This document shows positions 34,806 through 44,670 of a stretch of 64,000 nucleotides of DNA, in pieces (the stretch's first letter is position 1; every line of letters starts with the position of its first letter). This DNA comes from an uncultured Roseburia sp. (lineage in GTDB: Bacteria > Bacillota > Clostridia > Lachnospirales > Lachnospiraceae). The notes beneath the pieces are model-generated. The model had not been told where the DNA came from. It saw nothing but the letters and a program-made list of their open reading frames with translations, and searched no databases. Location of the stretch: the NCBI GenBank assembly GCA_944380515.1, contig CALWHT010000041.1, positions 1 through 64,000 of the forward strand. The letters are read 5' to 3'. The position numbers and the translations under genes are program-made.

Positions 34806-36203
34806 CTATGCAGCCAGGCTGCGCAGCACATTTTCCAAATCCGCGATTAACTCCTCCGAGTCTTTCTCCGCCTCCTTGTACAGCGACTCCGCTCTCTCAT
34901 AATCCTCAGAAAACAGCGCATTCGTCACAGAGGAAGCATAGCCGTGGAATTTTTTATGCTTCTCTCCAATCACATTCCACAGCTCTTTCAGCTTTGGATT
35001 CTCCGGTCTTACCGCATAATAAAAATGTCCGAACCCGCATTTTCTATCGTCAATTTGCAGCGGCAGAACCGTCCGTTCATCCACCATCTGTTTCAGCTTA
35101 CCAATCCAGGTCCTGTGCGCCACAATGGCATTCTCAATATATTTCTGAAATTCCTCCGGCTTCAGGCGGAAAAAGGCGTCGTCCGCCATCACTCCCATCA
35201 GTTTGACCGCCTCATCCAGCCCGGTCTCGATTCCGGCCATCGGCTTTACAATCTCGCCAAGCCTGCCGCCGACCGCATTCATTTCCGCCGCGTGCTCCTT
35301 TAGCTCCTCGCATTGCTGATGAATGCAGTTCGCCTGTTCATCCATCTCCGTCATGGAATCGCTGATTTTTTCACTGACCTGCGCCATGGCCGCAAACGAA
35401 TCGTTGATTTTAGAAACATTTTTCTGGTTCTCATCGTTAATCTCCCATACGTTTCCAATCTTTTCCGTCATTGCGTCAAGTGCCTCAATGGTATCCTTCG
35501 CGCTTACAGCGCTCTTCTCGGAAGCGCCCCGGATTCCCTCCACAAATTCTCCCATGCTGCCGGTAAGCTTCTGTGTCTGCTCCGCAAGCTGGCGGATTTC
35601 ATCCGCCACGACCGCAAATCCTCTCCCCGCTTCCCCTGCTCTGGCCGCCTCGATGGAAGCGTTAAGCGCCAGCAAATTCGTCTGGGCGGAAATAGCGTTG
35701 ATTCCGGCAATAACTTCGTTCATATGGTTGATCACCTCAAACAGGTCATCCATATCCTTCTGCATTTTCTTCGACACGTCAATCGTCCGGTCCGACAAAT
35801 CACGGATTTCCGTCAGCTCCCGCTGCCCCGCCTCGATTTTTCCATATACTTCGCTCGTCTCCTCGGACGCCTGCACAATCGTATTCGTCAATTCCTCGTG
35901 CTCGGATACCACGCTGCCCGTCGCCTTCGTCGTCTCCGTTGCCGCGTGATAGATAACCTCGCTCGCCTCCGCTACCCGGCGTGAAAGCTCCGTCATCTCC
36001 TTCGTATAATTTTCCAACGCCAAATCAAGCGAGCTTACCTGCATTACCGCGTTGATATCCTTCTCGAACACTTCCGCAAACTGCTTTCTGTTCTTCACCA
36101 GACGCATATAGATGTCGCCGAGCACCGGCTCCCTGGAATAATCATTCTCCTTAAGGCTGGCAACCGACTCTGCCAGCTTTCCTCTTGTTTTCCCCAATGC
36201 CAT
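34806..36203 (-). CDS. Cytosolic methyl-accepting chemotaxis protein with C-terminal CZB domain
   Basis: The 465-residue protein has no membrane helix. The signalling hairpin tip lies in [20 protein letters not shown]. The C-terminal 110 residues carry the zinc pattern of CZB domains: His in AHRTWIGKL, Cys in [10 protein letters not shown] and two His in KHKKFHGYA. Known CZB receptors sense zinc, hypochlorous acid or redox state. A soluble receptor would sense the cytoplasm. Presence of two chemoreceptors in the window supports a motile host. Confidence 0.9.
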   Translation of the reverse strand: MALGKTRGKLAESVASLKENDYSREPVLGDIYMRLVKNRKQFAEVFEKDINAVMQVSSLDLALENYTKEMTELSRRVAEASEVIYHAATETTKATGSVVSEHEELTNTIVQASEETSEVYGKIEAGQRELTEIRDLSDRTIDVSKKMQKDMDDLFEVINHMNEVIAGINAISAQTNLLALNASIEAARAGEAGRGFAVVADEIRQLAEQTQKLTGSMGEFVEGIRGASEKSAVSAKDTIEALDAMTEKIGNVWEINDENQKNVSKINDSFAAMAQVSEKISDSMTEMDEQANCIHQQCEELKEHAAEMNAVGGRLGEIVKPMAGIETGLDEAVKLMGVMADDAFFRLKPEEFQKYIENAIVAHRTWIGKLKQMVDERTVLPLQIDDRKCGFGHFYYAVRPENPKLKELWNVIGEKHKKFHGYASSVTNALFSEDYERAESLYKEAEKDSEELIADLENVLRSLAA

Positions 36204-36420
36204 CGTTATCTCTCCTGTTTCTTTCTTTTTTTATCAAACCGTCAAATCTGCGAACTATCTAAATTATCCTCCAATTTTCACCAAAAAGCAATACCCGTTC
36301 CCAAACTTTTCCCCGATGCCGCGTCACAGATGAAGCTTGTCTGAAAAAAATACTTGACCGACGCGGCAAATGTGATAGTGTGTTATCAGATACGGCTTTT
36401 TTCAGCCACAGGAGGATTCC

Positions 36421-37782
36421 ATGAAAGCTATCGGTATTATCGCAGAATACAATCCATTCCACAACGGACATGCCTACCAGATCCGTGAAATCAAAAAAAG
36501 AACTGGCGCCGCCTACGTGGTAGCGGCGATGAGCGGGAATTTTGTGCAGAGAGGCGCGCCTGCCATCGTGGATAAATATGCCAGAGCGGACATGGCGCTG
36601 CGCTGCGGCGCGGATCTCGTTATCGAGCTGCCCGTCACCTGGGCAGTCTCGTCGGCAGAAGCCTTTGCCTGGGCCGGCATCACTCTGTTTGAGAAAATGG
36701 GCTGTGTGGACGGTGTCTGCTTCGGAGCAGAAACGGACGACCTCGCCCTGCTTGCCCGGATTGCCGATATCCTTGCGGAAGAACCAAAATCATACCGGGA
36801 AGCGTTTGCCTCCCATATCCGGGCAGGCGTTCCCTTCCCTGCCGCCCGCATGCGTGCGCTCCGCGGTGTCGCCGCCCGGAGGGAAACCGATGCATTTACG
36901 GACGGCCGGGATAATTCTGCACCGCATGCGCAGTCCGTTTTTTCCGAGGACGAGCTGACCCTGGCGCTCGGCTCTCCGAATAACATTCTCGCAATCGAAT
37001 ATTTAAAGGCAATGAAACGCAGAAAATCCCCCTTAAAGCCGCTGCTCTTAAAAAGAGAGGGCGCCGGCTATCACGACACCGCCCTCTCCCCGCTCGCGTC
37101 TGCGACTGCCATCCGCCATGCCCTGTCTCCATCGGACGGTACAGTTTCCCCGAAAGCTTCCTTTGCGCACCTGGACAATGCCATGCCAAAGCCCGCTCTT
37201 GCCGTGCTTCGGGACTGTCTTTTGAATGCCCCCGCTCTTAGGTCCGATGATTTTTCCTCCGTACTCGGCTGGCGGCTTCTTTCCCTTGGCCGTACAGAGC
37301 TGGCACACATTTATGACATGACGCCGGAAATTGCTGCGCGCCTCTCCAAAAACAGCTCCCGTTTCTGCTCGTTTTCCCAGTTCTGTGCCCTGATGAAAAG
37401 CCGGGACATCACTTACACCAGAATGAGCCGGATTCTGACGCACCTGCTTTTGGATATTACCGATGAGACCGTGGCGCTGGGGCGTTCCCTCGACGCGGTT
37501 CCCTATCTGCGGATACTCGGGTTTCGCGAAAGTTCCACGCCCCTGCTCACCGCCTTAAAGGCTTCCGCCACGGTTCCGGTCATCTCCAAGCTCGCGGACG
37601 CCGGTTCCCTGCTGGAGAAATCGGCATACCGTTTTCTGGAAAAGGACATTTTTGCCGCGGAGCTCTATGCCCAGACGCAGGCGGTAAAGGCGGGCAGACC
37701 GCTTCCCGTCAGCGAATTTAAACGTCAGATTGTGCGGGTGAAAAATACCGTCACGCCTGCAACGAAAAAAAGCGCCGATTAA
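36421..37782 (+). CDS. tmcAL: tRNA(Met) cytidine acetate ligase
   Basis: The 453-residue nucleotidyltransferase begins MKAIGIIAEYNPFHNGHAYQ, with the HxGH active site, and continues with AMSGNFVQRGAPAI typical of TmcAL (formerly YlbM). It makes N4-acetylcytidine at the wobble position of elongator tRNA-Met using acetate and ATP. ACAGGAGG precedes the ATG. It is read away from the chemoreceptor gene. Confidence 0.93.
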   Translation: MKAIGIIAEYNPFHNGHAYQIREIKKRTGAAYVVAAMSGNFVQRGAPAIVDKYARADMALRCGADLVIELPVTWAVSSAEAFAWAGITLFEKMGCVDGVCFGAETDDLALLARIADILAEEPKSYREAFASHIRAGVPFPAARMRALRGVAARRETDAFTDGRDNSAPHAQSVFSEDELTLALGSPNNILAIEYLKAMKRRKSPLKPLLLKREGAGYHDTALSPLASATAIRHALSPSDGTVSPKASFAHLDNAMPKPALAVLRDCLLNAPALRSDDFSSVLGWRLLSLGRTELAHIYDMTPEIAARLSKNSSRFCSFSQFCALMKSRDITYTRMSRILTHLLLDITDETVALGRSLDAVPYLRILGFRESSTPLLTALKASATVPVISKLADAGSLLEKSAYRFLEKDIFAAELYAQTQAVKAGRPLPVSEFKRQIVRVKNTVTPATKKSAD

Positions 37783-37795
37783 CGGCGCTTTTTTT
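37765..37795. terminator. Bidirectional terminator between tmcAL and the AICAR transformylase gene
   Basis: AAAAAGCGCCG-ATTAA-CGGCGCTTTTT overlapping the tmcAL stop; T tracts on both strands serve the two convergent genes. Confidence 0.88.
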
Positions 37796-37798
37796 CTT

Positions 37799-38977
37799 TT
37801 AATGATGGAACAACCGGATTCCGGTAAATGCCATCGCCATATGATATTTATTGCAGGTCTCAATGACATTGTCATCACGAATCGAGCCGCCCGGCTGCGC
37901 TACATAGCATACGCCGCTTCTGTGCGCCCGCTCGATATTGTCGCCGAACGGGAAAAACGCGTCGGAGCCGAGGGAAACGCCGGTATTTTTATCCAGCCAC
38001 GCACGCTTTTCTTCAGCGGTAAACACCTCCGGCTTTTCCGTAAACGTCTTTTCCCATGCGCCGTCCGCCAGCACATCCATATAATCCTCTCCGATATACA
38101 AATCAATCGCATTGTCCCTGTCGGCACGGCCGATGTGCTCCAAAAACGGAAGCTCCAGCACCTTCGGGCACTGGCGAAGCCACCAGTTATCGGCCTTTTG
38201 TCCCGCCAGTCTGGTGCAGTGGATTCTGGACTGCTGTCCCGCGCCGATACCGATTGCCTGTCCGCCCTTGACATAGCACACAGAGTTGGACTGCGTGTAT
38301 TTTAAGGTAATCATTGCAACAGCAAGATCCCTCTTTGCCTCCTCCGGGATTTCCTTGTTTTCCGTCACCACATTATCAAAGAAATGCTCGTCGATGACCA
38401 ATTCATTTCTTCCCTGCTCAAACGTAATGCCGAACACTTCCTTGCGCTCAATCGGAGCCGGCACATAAGAGGCATCTATCTCGATGATGTTATAATTTCC
38501 TTTTTTCTTCGCCTTTAAGATTTCCAGTGCCTCCGGCGTATAGCCCGGAGCAATCACGCCGTCGGAAACCTCACGCTTGATGATCAGGGCCGTCGCCTTA
38601 TCACAGACATCGGAAAGTGAAATAAAATCACCGAAGGAGGACATACGATCCGCGCCCCTCGCCCTCGCATAGGCATTTGCCAGCGGTGTAAACTCCACAT
38701 CCATGTCATCTACCCAGTAAATCCTGCGCTCCACCTCCGATAAGGGAATCCCTACCGCCGCGCCCGCCGGAGAAACATGCTTAAAGGAAGCCGCCGCGGG
38801 AAGCCCCGTTGCCTTTTTTAATTCGGAAACCAGCTGCCATCCATTGAAGGCATCCAGAAAATTGATATATCCCGGCTTGCCGTTGAGCACTTTAATCGGC
38901 AGCTCGCCGTTCTCCATATAGATTCTGGAGGGTTTTTGATTCGGGTTACAGCCATATTTTAATTCTAATTCTTTCAT
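37799..38977 (-). CDS. Stand-alone AICAR transformylase (PurH C-terminal-domain homologue)
   Basis: The 392-residue protein corresponds only to the transformylase half of PurH, with SFKHVSPAGAAVG (catalytic Lys-His) and NVVTEN/KYTQSNSVCYVKGGQ. It transfers a formyl group from 10-formyl-tetrahydrofolate to AICAR. The IMP cyclohydrolase half is missing and is replaced by the PurO-type gene 19 nt upstream. The start at 38977 follows GGAAAGGA. Confidence 0.9.
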   Translation of the reverse strand: MKELELKYGCNPNQKPSRIYMENGELPIKVLNGKPGYINFLDAFNGWQLVSELKKATGLPAAASFKHVSPAGAAVGIPLSEVERRIYWVDDMDVEFTPLANAYARARGADRMSSFGDFISLSDVCDKATALIIKREVSDGVIAPGYTPEALEILKAKKKGNYNIIEIDASYVPAPIERKEVFGITFEQGRNELVIDEHFFDNVVTENKEIPEEAKRDLAVAMITLKYTQSNSVCYVKGGQAIGIGAGQQSRIHCTRLAGQKADNWWLRQCPKVLELPFLEHIGRADRDNAIDLYIGEDYMDVLADGAWEKTFTEKPEVFTAEEKRAWLDKNTGVSLGSDAFFPFGDNIERAHRSGVCYVAQPGGSIRDDNVIETCNKYHMAMAFTGIRLFHH

Positions 38978-38996
38978 GATTTTCCTTTCCGCCTTT

Positions 38997-39710
38997 CTAT
39001 GCGTTTTTATTGACGATTCTGCTCTCCCATGTTCCGTCCGCAATGTTGATATAGCGCACGAACAGGGAAACCTTATTTTCCTCGTTCAGGCTTTCCCATA
39101 CAAGCTTTGTAAAGCTGTCGATATCTCCGTCAAGCCCTACCAGCTTCGGCTCTCCCTCAAAGCTCGGAAGCGGATTGCCGTCTCCCATGTAGGTATGAAT
39201 AAAATGCGCCTCCCCTGCCAGCGGATTTTCGTAGGCAAAGGTGTAGCGGCAGCAGGATCCGGGATCCCCGTTGCTGCTCTTTAAAATAGACATTGCATAG
39301 TTAAAGCCGCCGTTCTCAATATGCATAATACCTGAAATACGCGGGGTATAATTGGGGGCATCCGGCTCAAATTCCCTGGTGCGCAGCGCCTGCTCAAAGG
39401 TCTGCTGCTTGTCCATCAGTTCATAGATAGTATCCGTCTGATCCCCGTTGGTTACAATAGTTTTATTGCCGAGCACACGCACAGGCGCATAGATAATCAG
39501 GCTCGGATCGGTCAGCTTGGACGGGTCAAACGCCTGCGTGCGGATGCCGCTGCCGTCCTCCACAAATACACGGTTCCTGCTGTTTTCGCTTCTTCCCATA
39601 ATAAAGTAAGCGGTCACGGCATATTTTCCATCTGCCGATTTTCCGATGATGATTCCCCTTCCGGGATAGGAATTTCCCGAAAGCTCCTGCTTTAATGACA
39701 ATTTTTCCAT
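38997..39710 (-). CDS. IMP cyclohydrolase (PurO-type)
   Basis: The 237-residue protein matches the IMP_cyclohyd (PurO) fold, seen in NSYPGRGIIIGKSADGKYAV, the motif GRSENSRNRVF and RISGIMHIENGGFNYAMSIL. It closes the ring of formyl-AICAR to give IMP, the last step of purine synthesis. AAGGAGG precedes the ATG. PurO was first known from archaea; some Clostridia use it with a stand-alone transformylase as here. Confidence 0.88.
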   Translation of the reverse strand: MEKLSLKQELSGNSYPGRGIIIGKSADGKYAVTAYFIMGRSENSRNRVFVEDGSGIRTQAFDPSKLTDPSLIIYAPVRVLGNKTIVTNGDQTDTIYELMDKQQTFEQALRTREFEPDAPNYTPRISGIMHIENGGFNYAMSILKSSNGDPGSCCRYTFAYENPLAGEAHFIHTYMGDGNPLPSFEGEPKLVGLDGDIDSFTKLVWESLNEENKVSLFVRYINIADGTWESRIVNKNA

Positions 39711-39751
39711 GATTTCCTCCTTCATGTGTGCTGCCTTCGCTTTCTTCTTTC

Positions 39752-39780
39752 ATCTTATCATGTTGGCTTTTGATTTACAA
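39752..39780 (-). promoter_or_regulatory. Promoter of the IMP cyclohydrolase-transformylase operon
   Basis: TTGTAA (39775-39780) and TAAGAT (39752-39757) with a 17-bp spacer on the minus strand, about 40 bp before the start codon. Confidence 0.6.
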
Positions 39781-39851
39781 TAAAGTCATTGTTATTAGCA
39801 TTATGAATTTATTTTCTTAAATTTATAAGTTTTTCTAATATTTTACAATTC

Positions 39852-40649
39852 CTATCGAACCGTATCTGCGGCAAATCCCCTATGCCCTTTTTCAAACGCC
39901 TCTTTCAGTGCCGGGATTCCGCCGCGGCTCCACAGCTCTGAAAGATACAGCATCCCGCACATACAGGCAAACTTTTCGTCATATTTGCCGCAAAATGCCT
40001 CCGAAAGATTCCGTTTCTGCCTTTGCGGATCTGTTTCCGCAAGTGCCTCCTTCATTCTGACTTTACTTTGCTCCCGGATTTTACACATTTTTTCTTCCTG
40101 CCAGTCAACCATATCTCTATCTCTGCTCTGATAAGACAAAAGATGCGCAAATGCCTCATCAAAGGAGAGCGCATCCAACTGCGTCAGATAATCCTCGCTC
40201 TCCTCATCCGCGGCCAGATTTTTAATGTAATGATGGTTCAAAACATGACATATTTCATGTGTCAGAAGATTCTGCACTACTTCCGAAAGATTGCAGTGTC
40301 CCACATACCTGGCCCAGCAAACCAGGTCAAAGATAATATGGCATGTGCCGTCTTCGTGATACTTTACAGTCGCATCGTAAGGCTCCGGAAAGCCGACAAT
40401 GAGATCTACCGAGATATCATTCAGCATTTCCCTCCACTCCGGAAACAACTCATCCCAAATCCGATAGTTTGTGGGCACAAAATCCGCAATCTTCCCACAG
40501 AGCGCATCATATACGATTCTGACTCTTTGTTTTGTCTGTGCATCCGCCTTTGGCTCCACAAAAAAATCCCGATAAAACCATTCCCCGGAAAAACTGCGAA
40601 TCTCATGATTTTTCAGATATTCTGCCACAATCCTGTCATATATCTTCAT
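39852..40649 (-). CDS. Putative zinc metallopeptidase-like protein (HExxH)
   Basis: The 265-residue cytosolic protein has a single HEICH motif (LTHEICHVLNHHY) in a helix, and a downstream Glu (FDEAFAHLL) that could be the third ligand, as in gluzincin/zincin folds. Nothing else is recognised; there is no signal peptide. It stands between purine genes and a glycosyltransferase and is preceded by GGAAGGG. Protease activity is an inference from the motif. Confidence 0.65.
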   Translation of the reverse strand: MKIYDRIVAEYLKNHEIRSFSGEWFYRDFFVEPKADAQTKQRVRIVYDALCGKIADFVPTNYRIWDELFPEWREMLNDISVDLIVGFPEPYDATVKYHEDGTCHIIFDLVCWARYVGHCNLSEVVQNLLTHEICHVLNHHYIKNLAADEESEDYLTQLDALSFDEAFAHLLSYQSRDRDMVDWQEEKMCKIREQSKVRMKEALAETDPQRQKRNLSEAFCGKYDEKFACMCGMLYLSELWSRGGIPALKEAFEKGHRGFAADTVR

Positions 40650-40676
40650 GTTTCCCTTCCCCTTTAATCTCTTTAT

Positions 40677-40782
40677 TTATTTGAGCAATTCCATTTCAAT
40701 GCAATTCCATACTTCACCCATACACCGGTAACTTTCCACATTTTCTGATTCCACTGCTTTAAAACCGCAAGATTCATAACAT
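40677..40782 (-). pseudogene. GNAT acetyltransferase C-terminal fragment
   Basis: A start-less minus-strand frame reads CYESCGFKAVESENVESYRC then MGEVWNCIEMELLK and stops. The LYExxGF motif and the closing strand are typical of GNAT acetyltransferases. About 100 upstream residues are missing. Confidence 0.55.
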
Positions 40783-40801
40783 TTTCAGTATCATCAAACT
40801 T

Positions 40802-41995
40802 TCAAAAATATTCCGCCAGTGCCGCCGCCCGCTGCTGCCAGGTATGCTCCCGTACCGCAGCTTCATATCCGGCCGCTGCAAGTCTCTGTGCCCGCTCTGG
40901 CTCCGCAAGCAGTCCGCGTACGATTTCTGGAAGTTCCCTCCACGCTGCCAGGTCATAAAAGGCAATATTCTTTCCGTCCGTAAAACGTTCTTCCAGAAAA
41001 AGGCTCTTGTCCGTGAGCGGCACGGCTCTCTGCAGCATTGCGGTAAATACCCTGTCGTGTACGCCGTCCTTAAACCACGGCATAATATTCAACGCGATCC
41101 GCGCGTCGGAAACAGCCTCCACGCAGGCCGCAGAATCCACGACTTTGCCGCTGCTTATCAGATTTTCCGGTTTTTTGCAGGGAAGCTTGTCCCAATCCGC
41201 GCCGAATACATGAACTTTGATACCGCTCTCCGCCAAGTGACTGATAATTTTCCCCCGAAAACAGCTTCTGACACATATGTCCGCAAGTACCATCCCGGCG
41301 ATGGCTCCCCGCATCTCCTCCGGGGATACCTCACCCAGCTCCCGCAGAATATGGCGCTCCGCCACTGCTTCTACCGTCTCCGACGGATGCTTTGTCAAAT
41401 CATCTATCACGCCCCGATAAAAGCTCCGGTAATCCGGCTCCAACTCATCCAGCCTGCGGTAAAACTGCTCGGTGGGCGTATAATTCCCTGTGAACACCAA
41501 ATCATATTTCCGTTTTTCATACGGAATCAGGGTTTCGTCTCCCTCCTGCCCATGCAGTCTTACATTTCCCGCCAGAGGAAGAAAATCCACCCGAATGTCC
41601 GGATAAAACCGCTTTACATAGTCCCTGTGGCCGCGGTCAATGCAGAACACATACAACTTGGCCGCCGGAGGATCTGCGAGCCTTGCATGGTAATACAAGG
41701 GATGGTCCACCATGATATTAAAGCATGTCATCCCGTATCTCTCCCAGACGGAAACCCCGTTTTCGTCCAGGAATATCTCCTCCCCCGAAAGCCCGATAAA
41801 ATTAAAGGTGCAAAGCGCCGTCCTCCCCGGCGCCGCAAAGCGGCCGATGCCGTCCACCGTATCGGCCAGACGCGCAAAATCCACAAAATAAACGGCCAGG
41901 CCCATCCGCCGGAATTCCGACGCAAGCTGCATGGAAAAATATCCGAGCGTCTCCACCGCGTGGCGTATCATAATGATTCTGTCAATGCCTCCCAT
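40802..41995 (-). CDS. Glycosyltransferase, CgeB/spore-coat-like (GT family 1 C-domain)
   Basis: The 397-residue protein has two Rossmann-like halves; the C-terminal half (KVHVFGADWDKL to ARIALNIMPWFKDGVHDRVFTAM) resembles the Glyco_trans_1_2 domain of CgeB-type enzymes that decorate spore coats or surface layers and flagellin. The start at 41995 follows AGAGGAAGG; codons upstream to 42268 lie over the end of the PFL gene. It may glycosylate a surface or flagellar protein, which is inference. Confidence 0.75.
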   Translation of the reverse strand: MGGIDRIIMIRHAVETLGYFSMQLASEFRRMGLAVYFVDFARLADTVDGIGRFAAPGRTALCTFNFIGLSGEEIFLDENGVSVWERYGMTCFNIMVDHPLYYHARLADPPAAKLYVFCIDRGHRDYVKRFYPDIRVDFLPLAGNVRLHGQEGDETLIPYEKRKYDLVFTGNYTPTEQFYRRLDELEPDYRSFYRGVIDDLTKHPSETVEAVAERHILRELGEVSPEEMRGAIAGMVLADICVRSCFRGKIISHLAESGIKVHVFGADWDKLPCKKPENLISSGKVVDSAACVEAVSDARIALNIMPWFKDGVHDRVFTAMLQRAVPLTDKSLFLEERFTDGKNIAFYDLAAWRELPEIVRGLLAEPERAQRLAAAGYEAAVREHTWQQRAAALAEYF

Positions 41996-42125
41996 AGCCT
42001 TCCTCTTCTTCCTTTCCCAAGATACATTTGACGAAATATTTCCCGAAAATGAAACGAGAGTGCCCTCCGCCGCAAAAGCAGAAAAACACTCCCTTACCTC
42101 TGTTAAATTATAAGAAGCACAGCCT

Positions 42126-43490
42126 CTAATTCTTAAAGCTGTGAATCGGAGCCGGAATCCTTCCGGTACGATTAATGAAATCATCGCAGGAATAGCGGTT
42201 GACCGGCATAATCGGCGCGTATCCGAACAGCCCGCCGAACTCCACCGTATCGCCGACACCTTTTCCAATTACCGGAATCAGCCGCGCTGCCGTCGTCTTC
42301 TGATTTACCATTCCGAGCGCCATCTCATCCGCGATCATACCGGAAATCGTCGTCGCCTTCGTATCGCCCGGAATTGCAATCATATCCAGCCCGACCGAGC
42401 ATACACAGGTCATCGCTTCGAGCTTCTCCAGCGTAATCGCCCCCGCCTTCACGGAATCAATCATACCCTGGTCCTCGCTGACGGGAATAAACGCACCGCT
42501 TAAACCCCCGACATAGGAAGATGCCATGACGCCGCCCTTTTTGACCTGGTCGTTTAACATGGCAAGCGCCGCCGTCGTTCCCGGCGCTCCGGCATATTCC
42601 AGACCGATTTCACGCAGAATATCCGCCACGGAATCTCCAATCGCCGGTGTCGGCGCCAGTGATAAATCAATAATGCCGAACGGAATGCCAAGACGCCTCG
42701 ACGCCTCCTGTGCAACAAGCTGTCCGACCCTCGTGACCTTAAACGCCGTCCGTTTAATCGTCTCGCACAGCACTTCAAAATTCTCTCCGCGCACCTTTTC
42801 AAGCGCCGTCTTTACCACGCCCGGACCGCTGACACCCACATTAATTACGGCATCCGCCTCGGTCACGCCGTGAAAAGCTCCCGCCATAAAAGGATTGTCA
42901 TCCGGAGCATTACAGAATACCACGAGCTTCATACAATCCACAGAATCACGGTCCTTTGAGCGCTCCGCCACCTCAAGCAGAATCTCACCCATCAGCCGCA
43001 CGGCATCCATATTGATTCCGGTTTTGGTGGAGGCAAGATTCACGGAGCTGCACACTCTTTTGGTCCTGCACAGCGCAATGGGAATCGAACGGATCAAAAG
43101 CTCATCCGCCTTTGTCATCCCCTTGGATACCAATGCGGAATAGCCTCCGATCAAATCCGCGCCCACTGCCTCGGCCGCACGATCCATCGTGTCCGCAATT
43201 GTCGCAAAATCCTCCGGTGTTTTGCACGCCGCGCCGCCGATGAGCGCAATCGGCGTTACGGAGATACGTTTATTTACAATCGGAATACCGTACTCGGCTT
43301 CAATCTCCTTCGCCACTCTTGCCAAATCCTTCGCCACGCCGGTAATGCACTCATAAATGTTCTGATTGAGCTTTTTCAGATCGGAATCAATGCATGAAAG
43401 CAGGCTGATGCCGATGGTAATCGTGCGGACATCCAGATTTTCATGCTCCACCATGTTATTGGTCTCATTTACTTCAAATATGTTAATCAT
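42126..43490 (-). CDS. PFL-family (UPF0210) protein
   Basis: The 454-residue protein matches the UPF0210/PFL-like family ([44 protein letters not shown]). Members have a glycyl-radical-like barrel, but no radical enzyme activity is established. The gene follows the ACT-domain gene by 14 nt; this two-gene pair is conserved across Firmicutes, and the ACT protein may act as its regulatory subunit. Confidence 0.9.
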   Translation of the reverse strand: MINIFEVNETNNMVEHENLDVRTITIGISLLSCIDSDLKKLNQNIYECITGVAKDLARVAKEIEAEYGIPIVNKRISVTPIALIGGAACKTPEDFATIADTMDRAAEAVGADLIGGYSALVSKGMTKADELLIRSIPIALCRTKRVCSSVNLASTKTGINMDAVRLMGEILLEVAERSKDRDSVDCMKLVVFCNAPDDNPFMAGAFHGVTEADAVINVGVSGPGVVKTALEKVRGENFEVLCETIKRTAFKVTRVGQLVAQEASRRLGIPFGIIDLSLAPTPAIGDSVADILREIGLEYAGAPGTTAALAMLNDQVKKGGVMASSYVGGLSGAFIPVSEDQGMIDSVKAGAITLEKLEAMTCVCSVGLDMIAIPGDTKATTISGMIADEMALGMVNQKTTAARLIPVIGKGVGDTVEFGGLFGYAPIMPVNRYSCDDFINRTGRIPAPIHSFKN

Positions 43491-43504
43491 TACCTGCTCC
43501 CTCT

Positions 43505-43789
43505 CTAAATACGATGCATTTTCTCAAAAATCTCGGCTTTCTGGCACTTGATGGAAACACCAATCTGTTCGCCGATGGCATCCAAATCCTTCTGGCACTC
43601 CACAAAGGATTTCGCCGCCCGATTCATATCCACAATCATCATCATATTAAAATAGCCGGAAACAATCGTCTGGGAAATGTCGAGCACATTAATGCCGTTC
43701 TCCGAAAGATAGGTACATACCTTCGCGATAATGCCCACGGTATCCTTTCCCACCACTGTAATAATTGTCTTGTCTGCCGTATTCTCCAT
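43505..43789 (-). CDS. ACT-domain protein (UPF0237)
   Basis: The 94-residue protein is a single ACT domain ([20 protein letters not shown]) of the glycine-cleavage-repressor type. It is predicted to bind an amino acid or small ligand and regulate the PFL protein encoded directly downstream. The start at 43789 follows AGGAG. Confidence 0.92.
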   Translation of the reverse strand: MENTADKTIITVVGKDTVGIIAKVCTYLSENGINVLDISQTIVSGYFNMMMIVDMNRAAKSFVECQKDLDAIGEQIGVSIKCQKAEIFEKMHRI

Positions 43790-43868
43790 TCCTGCTCTCC
43801 TCATTTCTTTCTCAGGTCACACCCGTTTTGGATTCATCATAACACATCCGCGCCGTCATTTCCAGCCG

Positions 43869-44666
43869 TTAAAATACAATACGTTCCGACGGCTCGTCTC
43901 TTTTGGCCACGTAAATCGGGAAATCATCCCCCTTATAGGGATTCTCGCCCAGGGTCACCTCCAGCCGTACCGCCTCATACGCAAGCTCCGCATAATTATT
44001 TTCCTTGCTCAAATGCCCCAGCATCACCGTTTTAAAATTATCGTGGAGCACCTCGCCCAAAAGCTGGCCGGAATGCTCATTGGATAAATGACCGCGTTCT
44101 CCCAGAATCCGCTGCTTGAGCGGATAGGGATAGCTGCCCGCCTGCAGCATATGTACATCATGGTTCGCCTCCAGAAGCAATACGTCCAGATTTCTGATTT
44201 TTTCTATAATTTTTTCGTCATAGGTCCCAAGGTCGGTCACAACGGCCGCCGTCCTGTCCTCATGTCTGATTTTATAAGCCACCGGGTCTGCCGCATCATG
44301 GGAAATCGGAATCGGCTCTATCTCCAAATCTCCTATCGTAAATTCCGTACCGGGCGTAACCTCGCAGAACAGCGCCTCATCAACCTTTCCGACCGACTTT
44401 GTATGTAAAATCGCGTCAATCGTGCCGCGCGTGGCATAGATGGGGATGCCGTACCGTCTCGCCACGACCCCGAGCCCCGCAATATGGTCGGTATGCTCGT
44501 GGGTTACGAGAATCCCCTTCATCTCCTCCGTTTTCATGCCCAGCGAATTTAATCCCGCTTCCACCTTTTTCCCGCTGATTCCCGCGTCAATCAGCACATG
44601 GCAGTCATCGGAACCGACACAGATACAGTTTCCGCTGCTGCCGCTGGCTATGCTGCATAATTCCAT
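43869..44666 (-). CDS. MBL-fold metallo-hydrolase, WalJ/YycJ-like
   Basis: The 265-residue metallo-beta-lactamase-fold protein contains HEHTDHIAGLG and later His/Asp ligands (PISHDAADP, LSNEHSGQL). It is closest to YycJ/WalJ, a putative exonuclease linked with DNA replication and cell-wall regulation. It starts 4 nt after the FtsA-like gene and is the last gene of the polA-coaE-FtsA-like run. Confidence 0.85.
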   Translation of the reverse strand: MELCSIASGSSGNCICVGSDDCHVLIDAGISGKKVEAGLNSLGMKTEEMKGILVTHEHTDHIAGLGVVARRYGIPIYATRGTIDAILHTKSVGKVDEALFCEVTPGTEFTIGDLEIEPIPISHDAADPVAYKIRHEDRTAAVVTDLGTYDEKIIEKIRNLDVLLLEANHDVHMLQAGSYPYPLKQRILGERGHLSNEHSGQLLGEVLHDNFKTVMLGHLSKENNYAELAYEAVRLEVTLGENPYKGDDFPIYVAKRDEPSERIVF

Positions 44667-44670
44667 AACT

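Noticed and set aside
40844-42031. 395-codon plus-strand frame opposite the glycosyltransferase
   Set aside because: Shadow of the G/C-rich real gene; no ribosome binding site and no domain.
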